Of a DNA stretch of 64,000 nt, positions 42,201 through 51,200 are shown piece after piece. Made by a program: the position numbers and the translations under genes. How positions within the stretch are numbered: position 1 is the stretch's first letter; each line of letters begins with the position of its first letter. The notes under the pieces are model-generated. The model worked only from the letters and a program-made list of their open reading frames with translations. It was not told the DNA's origin and searched no databases. The DNA comes from Certhia americana (taxonomy: Eukaryota; Chordata; Aves; Passeriformes; Certhiidae), in NCBI GenBank assembly GCA_018697195.1, contig CM031858.1, positions 83,095,410 to 83,159,409 on the forward strand. The letters run 5' to 3'.

Positions 42201-45200
42201 TGGTATGTTGACCTGGACACACACGCTGTCACAACAGTAACACACTAGTGGCTGTGCTAACCCACAAGGGACAAAAAGTATGCATTGTGTGTGTGTGGTG
42301 CTGCACTAAGTAATCATGGCAAAAGGACTCAAACTCCTTTATCTGCAGACTTGAGGTTAGGTGTGTTTTATCTTGTATCCCAAGAGCAGAATCCAGGGCC
42401 ATGGGATCTGTTAAGAAACATTCCAAGTTTTCGTTTTTTTTTCTTTTATTCTTTTTTTTTTTTTTTTTTTAAACAGGTCTGAAACGGATATACTCTCTGC
42501 TAGCTCTGAAGGTATTCTTATTGGATATTGTCCCCAGCAAGATGCCCTGGATGAACTTTTAACAGGTTGGGAGCATCTTTATTATTACTGCACACTGCGT
42601 GGAATTCCAAAGCAGGATATTCATAAGGTAACTATCCAAAACAGATTTGCAGAGGGAACTATTGCCAGGCTGGGCTGTGGGGTTTATAGGAAAATTGTAC
42701 CTTTTCAACATGAGAAATGATCTAATATTTCACTTTAACAAATTTATCAATAAGGTTTTTCATTACCATGATTTTATTTAAATAATGTGGATTTTTTCTG
42801 TTATGCCAGTTCAAAACACAAAAACAGCACTGAAGATAGTAAAATAACATTATTACAAATGAAATCTCACGCACAAAAACCTTAAAAGAAAATAAATTTA
42901 TGAATGATTCAATGCCTACCCTATCACACTTCAAGAACTGTGAGAGAATAGCAGTTTTTAGTCTTGTCCTCTGAAAACCTCTTTTCTTCAGAGATATGAT
43001 TTAACTCTTAAGGAACTAAAAATTGTTGTATGATTCTGTATAAATAAATGAAACACCTGGGCACTGGGATGGGAGCTGTCAGCACTCTGCTGTCTTAAAC
43101 TTCAGAAGATGGGAAGAGTCTCTCAAATGCTACAGCTGACACACAAAGCTTGGGGTTGTGTAAGGAGAACAGGCCAAAGAAAATGCTTTGAGAGCTTACT
43201 AGCAGAGAAGTTGACAATATCTGGGAATATCACTGGGAGCTCTTGGATTTACAGATACAGGTGTATCTGTGCTGATCAGCAGATTGAGCTCTTTTTTTCT
43301 GTAGTGAGGAAACCAGTCAGCCAACACCAGAAATTAAGTACAAATTGCATACTGTGCAAAACGTGGTGGTGGTGGTGGTGGTGGTGGTGGTGTTCTGTAT
43401 CAGCAGATGTAAGTTTACAGGACTACCTGACTTGAGCTTCTCAGTATTTTCTGCTTAATTGCATCTCTATTTACATGAGAAAACAGTGGTGTCATATGAA
43501 ATTAGTATCTGTCAATCTCTGCTGCATAGACTGGTCCCAAGTAGTAGCTATTGGTCTAGCACTGCCTTTGAAACCTCGAGAATACTGCCTGTTTGCCTTT
43601 CACTTTTCCAGAAGAAAAACTGCACGAGCTGAAAAGCTTTCTTTGTTTTTTTTCCTACTACCCTGCATTTTGTTGACTGTTGCCTCAGGTTCTAATAAGT
43701 GGTTTGCAATCAGTTCCTTGACTGTGTTTGAGAGGGCTGCTTTCTGGTTCTCTGCAGCCTATTTTCTTTTCCTCAGCAGATAGGAGCTATTTCAGAAAAA
43801 AAGTATGATTCCTGTGAGGTACACTGAGTATTTACCAGAACAGGCAATATTTTGAATTTTTACTGTCTTAATCTGATCATTTTGTTTTTTCTGGATGAAA
43901 GCCTGGGAAAAATAAGTGATTCTTGCAAGTCTTTGCCTCTTGTCTTGGGCAGTATTCATTGCCCAGGAAAAAGCCTGGACTTTTACTTGTTTCAACAATA
44001 TGTTACTTGCAGAATGCTCAGACCCTTCATATCTTATTGATGATAATTTTTACTTCAGATTACTAGCAAAGTAATGAAAACTTGTGTATATTTCCCTGAT
44101 CCAAAAGAAATATATTAAGGGATGAGTGTTATTGCACTAAAGCCCTCAACTATAATTGTCTGTTTTTTCCATGAAGTGACAGTCCCTCCATAGCAGTTAG
44201 GGAAGAGTTCCTCAAGTGTTATGGTACATCACATACACATCCCTCTTCAAATGGATGAAAATCATTCATTTAGATATGAGTTATGTTACTGTGTGCACTG
44301 AGAGAAGACAAACATTAACCTTTCTGGACCTCAGATGACCTAGGCATAGGCTTAGACTATTCTTTATAGTTAACCTTCTGTGCCTTAGCATCACATTGGT
44401 GAAAGAGAGATCATTCTACCTTTCAGTTGTCTTAATTTTTTGTCTGCATAGATTGCAGAGCAAACTTCTGTTGCCTTATGCTTGTGATCAAGGCATCAAA
44501 GTGCTCCTGTAAATAATATATAGCTGCTCTGGTTTGCCTCCATCAAAAACTGAAGTGCAGTTATCTCAGAGGAAAACAAATGTTTTTGTCAGTGAGCTCT
44601 CCTGACTGTGTGGCACTGCTGTCAAGCGCTCAACAGCTGCTGTGCTTCGGCTCAGAAATGGCTGGTGCCTGGAGAAAGTGGGCATTTTAATTGCCTATAA
44701 AGAAAATAAGGCTTTGGAATGCTTTAGAGGAGCAGCTGTAAGGAAATGTAAGCTGCTATTTTCTCATCATTCCCTTCTGCCTATGATACAGCACTCCAAG
44801 CCTGCCTCTGAATACTTACCAGTGAACTAATTACACTAATGTGCACAGACACATAAACTCTAGAGAGTACATTGGTTTGATAAGGAAAGAAACATACATT
44901 CACTCATTTTTTTAAGAAATTGGTGAGCAGACAGGTGATTCACAGGTTGTGTTGCTGCTGAAGTTGTCTATTGAAGCACAAACTTCAAGGACCAGATCCT
45001 TTGCTAGAAAGATTTATCAGCAGCAGGAGTGAAGTGCCTGACATAAAGTTGAGTGCACTTAATATTCCAAAACAGTAATTAAATGAATGAGAAAGGAGGA
45101 GAAAAACGGGTCTTTTACTATTAATGTTAAGCTTCACATGTAATTTCAAGTTTTGTTATACTTCACAAATCTGCTCTGAAAATTATTTTTTGTTAAAAAT

Positions 45201-48200
45201 TGGAAAAAATAGAATAAATCAATATTTAGGATACTGATTAAGCATAGTACTTTTAATTTTAATTTTTATTTCTTTAATAGATCAGCTTCCTAGATCTCAA
45301 TTTGTTCCAAAATATAGCACTCAGCTTGTTGAAAAATTAAAATTATTAGCATAGCATCAAATGGCATCCCTCATTAGCGTTAAAACTTCTCTTACAAATC
45401 TCAAAAGAATCTTTATCAGGTCTTCTGAGGTAACTGTTTGGCATGTCAGTATGCTTTCTCTTTTCATTAACTCTCCAGCGAGATTTTGCTCTGATTCTAG
45501 AATCTTAATGTTTTCCTTATATGTTATATTCTATAGATGCTGGAAGTTGGAACCTGTAAATTCATTTATTCTTTATATGTTTACTTTTTTTTTTGGACCC
45601 CAAGCAGAATTAGTGTGTATAATTTTATGTGATTTTGGGACAAAAGAATATTGTTCCCAGTTTGACTGAGGATATACTCTTTCCAAATGTGAGAAATCTA
45701 AGAATTTTGAGTTTACTTGAAAGCCAAATAAATACTGTTTTGTGTGGAATTGATGAGTGATTGCTATTTAGGATGTTCAAACTACACTGTATACACTTCC
45801 TCAGACCCTGACACTTGGAATTACTGCTTTGGGTGTGTAAAGTTATTTTTCAGATGACTCTAGAATTCCATCCATGTTTATTGTCTCTTATATGGGGTAT
45901 GATACGCTTTTTCAAAATTGGGTCAGATTTGCTTTATGATGTTTCATTTAAATAAATAACAAGAAGTTATGCATTTTATTTATTGTCAATTTTATTTATT
46001 GGTCATTTTATTTATTGTGTCAAAAATGACGGAAAGTAATACACGGATGGATACAGACTTTCAAGTCAAGATAGACACACGGTGATGTTTCCAGTCTCTG
46101 AATAGATTGAGTATTCACTAAGTCCAAGTTTTTCTGGACGACGCACAGACTGAAAGTCCTTAGCCCCAGTTAATTTTTTACTTGAATATTAGAGGTAATT
46201 TTTAGAGGGAGTTCAAAATCATATGCACAATTACTGCTTTTCAATGGAATGGATGTACCTTTTAGTTCCCTGGTGGACGGAGGAGACCATGCCTGTTTTG
46301 ACCTTTACTCCCACAGATATTGGCATGTGTGCAAAGAGTTATCTTTTGCTTTATAAGTATCTCTTGAAAGAGCTTGCTAAAAGTGTCATGAATATCTTGG
46401 TCATTTCAAAAGGTGTTTGCATAAAACTGTCCTATAGAAAGTATTATGCTTGTGGCAGTTTGTCTATGATGGATTGTGAATATTAATTCACAATATTGCT
46501 TATTGATTTTTTCCCCCCCTTATTGGACTTTCAAATTAATTGGAGAGTGTCCATCTGGTATGATTAAGCCTTCAAGTCCCTCCTTGCTTTTTGCTGAAGG
46601 TCATGTAGAGGAAACAAAGAGAATGAACATTACTGCTGGGGGTGCTCTGGCAGTTAATGTTGGGCAAAAACAACACCATCCAACTCCTTGTTTTACAAGA
46701 ATCTTCTAGCTATGCTACATACAGGTAGAAGACACACTTGCTCTGTTACAAAATTGATCACTTCTTGATGACATAGCCCCCATGGATTCTGTATCAAACA
46801 CCTGCTGCTTTGTAGGGAGAATTTGGCAGCAGCAAGTAGAAAAGTTACTGCTGTGTCCCTCATGGTTTTGAGCAGTATCTCCTTGGGCAGTCCATCAGAA
46901 GTGGCTGATATAGATGGATTAAAATTATTGCTACATTTAACATTCTCTAACAACACTGTTTTAGGGAGCCTTGTATGTCAGGACTGTTTCTGACTGGGTA
47001 AGGAGGAAAGGCCATAGGGGACAGCATGAATGTTGTCTCCAGCTGTGCTCACATCCTTCCCAGCTTGCTCAGATCACACATTCTTGTTAAAACAATTAAA
47101 ACCAATCTAGCTAGAATCAGCTTACCCCTCTCAGTTATTACAAAGTAATAGGAATTTAATTCTGTTACATTTTGTCTTAAAGAAACTCTAAATCCACAAC
47201 TCTGACTTGCTTTTCTGACATTTTCATCTTTGTTTGTAGCTGATGGAGATTTTTTTTTTTGCTTGAATTTTCAGTTACTCAGGTATTTGATCAAACAAAT
47301 AGTGGAGAAAAAGTTGAGAGATGTTTTACATCATTGACCCATGGACACCAATCAAATACAAATGACTGTGCTGAGCAGTGACAAACCCAGATTTCTGTAC
47401 GAGAAAACCCTTATCATTTTTGAAGAAAGAATAAGCCCCAGAGCAGCTTTTTTTCTAAGATTCAAAAGTAATAAAATGCTGCAAGTGTGGGTAAATAAGG
47501 AAACAATATGTACATTTTCTTAACATGCACGAACAGAACGTTCTTTCAATCTATGCACAGATGCTACTAATCTGGTTTATTTTTGTTGGCCTCCAAATTT
47601 GCAAACCACAGGTTGCAGAGGACCTTGTTAACCGGTTACACCTCAACACCCATGCTGACAAACTGGTGAGAACGTACAGTGCTGGCACCAAGAGGAAGCT
47701 CTCTACAGCTGTGGCTTTAGTTGGTAAACCCCAAATACTTTTACTGGTAAGAGTAATACTGTGCTTATGAAAAATAGGCTACGTTGAATTTTGTTGCCTT
47801 GTATGTTGCTCTAAAGAAAATCAGGTAGTTTCTTGATCAGTCAGGAAGTAATACAGACATACAACAGTATTCTTTGTTCTGCTGTATGAATGGATTTAAT
47901 TTTATTCTCCAGTGCTCACAAAAATAGGAAGTGAAATTTTTCTTTTTCTCCCTTTTTTTTATCTTCCGTGGAGCAATTGGGTGAGCAGAAAAATAAAAAG
48001 CCCTCAACACAAATACAATTGTAGTATTCCATGGTCCAAATACATGTTTTATTGACCCATGTTCTTTCAGGATACTCCTAATTCTTGTTAGGTTGTATTT
48101 ATTTAATAAATTTGGCTAGCTCTTACATTTTGTTGCATTCACGTGTCACACAATCAAGTCATACTTATGAATTACATTAACTTGAATTACTTATCCCAGG

Positions 48201-51200
48201 TAGTTTTGGTTCTTGCATACTACTTCCCATTTAGGCCTGACACTGGCCACTCCAGTATAAACAATACCTTTTGCGTTGAAGAACAGGGAGCTACAAAGCT
48301 TTGAGAACTCCACCATTGCCTATTGTTTCACTAGAGAATATTGAATATTGTCTTCTTAAAACTTGGCTGGGAAGAGCTAAACCAGTTCACTAGTGCAATA
48401 AACCTTTCAAAACACTCAGGGATAGGAAAGCTGCTCCTGAGAACTGAGGGGGAAACCAGGGCTTCTGGGAAGAGATCACAGGCTAAGTTGAACCAAATAA
48501 AATTGATGTTCTTTGGGGTTCATGTTTCAGAAGATTAGACACGTTTTGCTGCTTCTAACTGCCTACCATTGCCTCACTTCTAAGCAAAGGTATTTTGTTT
48601 GCATTTTATGCTTTAACTGACCCTGGTTCACCTAGTAAAAGGAGGAGTGTATCTCAAATTAATGTTTTTTCCTGATCTTAGGAAATGCTCCAACTGTTTT
48701 TTAATGTCCTTATATCAGTGTACTACTGCAGGTATCCATTTCAGCCTACTACTTGCTGCAGGGCATAGACTATTGCATATAAAGTGAAAAGAGTGAAAGG
48801 TATCTAAACGTCAAATTCTTTAAAACATTTGCTGGCTTTAGAAAGCTAGCAAATTTAAAGGAGTTTTTCAGTATTTTAAAAGGAGGATTTTGTTATTTTG
48901 TCTGAAATCAAAGACACCAATATAAACTACTGAATCCCCTTCTAAATTGCATCCAGGATAATAACTATTAATTTGAAAAATGTTGTAGGTTGCTTTATGT
49001 TTATTGTTTTTTATGTTTTCTTTGTTAGCAACCCACAGATAATGGGAGACTGAACTGAATTTTTTAACCTCTGACATTGGTAATGAAGCACTAAAATTAG
49101 CTTCAAACTGGATGTTTTGTTTGCTTTGTTTCTTGAAAACTTTGCTTCTATGTTTTAGCTGAGATTCTTTGCTGAAAATACTCGTGCCAAAAGCATACCT
49201 GTCTAACAGGTGCTGATATTCCCCATGGAATTCCACTGGATAAAAAGCAACTGGAAGAGTTTCTGTCTTCTTGGTTTTGTAGTAACGGAGACTGGATTTA
49301 TCAATCAAATATAATTGCTTTTGTTTTCATGAGTGGATGAATTAAAAATTTGATTTATTGAGGAAAGGAGGAATAGATTGGAAGGGGAAATGTAGATTTT
49401 GTAGCATCACTCTCTCTCCATGAAAGCCATCTGAGTGGGAAATGGGTTTGCACTGAGTTAACATTATTTAATCCTATGAATTCTCTCTACTGCCGGTGAA
49501 AATTTCTCTTTAAAGGGATGTGGGAGGAACAGGTATAGGATGTCAAATCCAAACTTCTTATCAAACACCTGGATATGGGATGGGCAGTGTAGACATCTTG
49601 GAGCTATAGGACTTCTCCACTTGTTTGTGCTCATGGCAGATGTGTATGCAGATCAGAAACAGCCATCAAAACCCTTCCAGAAAGTGAGAAAAACCACTTA
49701 AAAGTCTCTCTTATCAAAAAGAGTACATGTATATAATTAAACAGGTATAATAAATACTTATAACTGTACATATATGATATATAAATGTTTATATATATGA
49801 TAAGCATTTATAAAGAAACATAGATTATATTTAAATATTATATTTATATATACTTCTTTACTAAAATGTGCATTCCATAAATTTAGATATTAAACTGTTC
49901 ATTTTAAAACAAAACATTGATCAGATTGTCACTTAAGTGACCCTCTGAAAATGTGACATTTAAAGAGAAAAATATATGATTTTATTGTGAATTGTGTTAA
50001 TTCTTCATGCTGAGTAGAACCTGTGGTATACCTTTTCCATGCTGCTGTGTTATTATCATTTTTCCTGTAGGATGAGCCCAGCTCTGGGATGGATCCCTGC
50101 TCTAAACGCTACCTTTGGAAAGCTATTTTGAAGGAAGTTCAGGATGGTTGTGCAGCTGTGCTGACATCCCACAGGTAAGACCCTTATCCCAGCAGGCAAC
50201 ATATTCCTGTGCTACAGAGGAGTGTCTTCTGGAGACATGCTCACTCTGTTGTGAAGCACAGATTAAGTCTTGAAATTTTACGGTAATTCCTTCCTATCCA
50301 AGACAAAAGAACATTTAAATCCCAAATATTTTTCATATATAATTTTTAAAGAATAGAATGTTAGTCAAGGGGTTGCAGCAAAGATGTAATTGATTCTTCT
50401 TTTTCCATGCTCTTTTTACTCACTATTGTAGTGTCTCTTTTTGCTTGGAATGTAAATTTACTTTTTTCTATCTACCTTAAAAATCCTTACAAAAGGAAGT
50501 GTGAGTGAAAAGCCCTCTGATTTTACTAAGTTTCTGCTTTGCATCAGTGTATGAAAAGAGTAGCCTGAAGATGGATGTGTCAGCTGTCCTCTTATTCATT
50601 ACTGGAAATGGTAGGAGAGCCCCCATCCTCTTAGAAAAGTCCATTTGCGTTGAATTTCTTGTCAGTTCTCTGATATGGTCACTGTTATATTGGTTTAATG
50701 GAGGAAACATCAATACTGTTTTGTAACACCTATAGTGAAATGAAATAAATTAAATGTTCCCTGAGGTAAAATATATATAGTGGGTATAATTATATATATA
50801 AAATTTCTTTAGATGAGGGTGAGATCATGAAAACATGCCTAGAGAAGACAAAATTCAAAAATCAAAACAGTAATGAAAGATTTGGTCAAATGAGATTGGC
50901 CAAATAGATGAATTAATAAAGGAATGTGGCCAAACTTCCTCCAATGCTTCCCGTTTTCAGATATTTTAGATATTTGTAAAATGCATTTGTTGTCCCAGTC
51001 CATTATTGATGGAAAAAATTCTCCAAAAAAAGTTTCTAGAGTTTTATTTATGGAAGCAGAATTTTAAAAATCACATACCTGTGTTTGATGGCCAAGTGCT
51101 TACCAGTGCACTCATTTAGGGAACATGGGTTATGCATTTTGAATTCATCTCAGTGATTTTCAGGAAAAAATCTTTGACTTTTCAGTCCAGATTAAAAACC

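Larger units (their letters stand above)
32774..42476 (+). other. 9.7-kb intron splitting Walker A and Q-loop exons
   Basis: Holds a minus-strand CR1 piece (35571-35783), two long A-runs (36213-36239, 40223-40242) and a 28-bp tandem duplication (36487-36542). No exon-like segment found on either strand. Confidence 0.65.
42628..47611 (+). other. 5.0-kb intron with GTG and 16-bp tandem repeats
   Basis: Contains (GTG)10 at 43363-43392 and a triplicated 16-bp unit at 45972-46019. A stretch of balanced, non-repetitive sequence lies at 44520-44840. No exon found. Confidence 0.65.

Noticed and set aside
43109..43435. Open frame with a tryptophan run
   Set aside because: The run comes from the (GTG)10 microsatellite in an intron.
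48868..49308. 146-codon open frame on the minus strand
   Set aside because: No domain or known protein similarity that I recognise, it lies wholly in an intron, and its length is in the range expected by chance in 64 kb of AT-rich DNA.
49728..49860. TA-rich stretch as an origin or structured element
   Set aside because: Simple AT-rich intronic sequence; nothing beyond composition supports a role.
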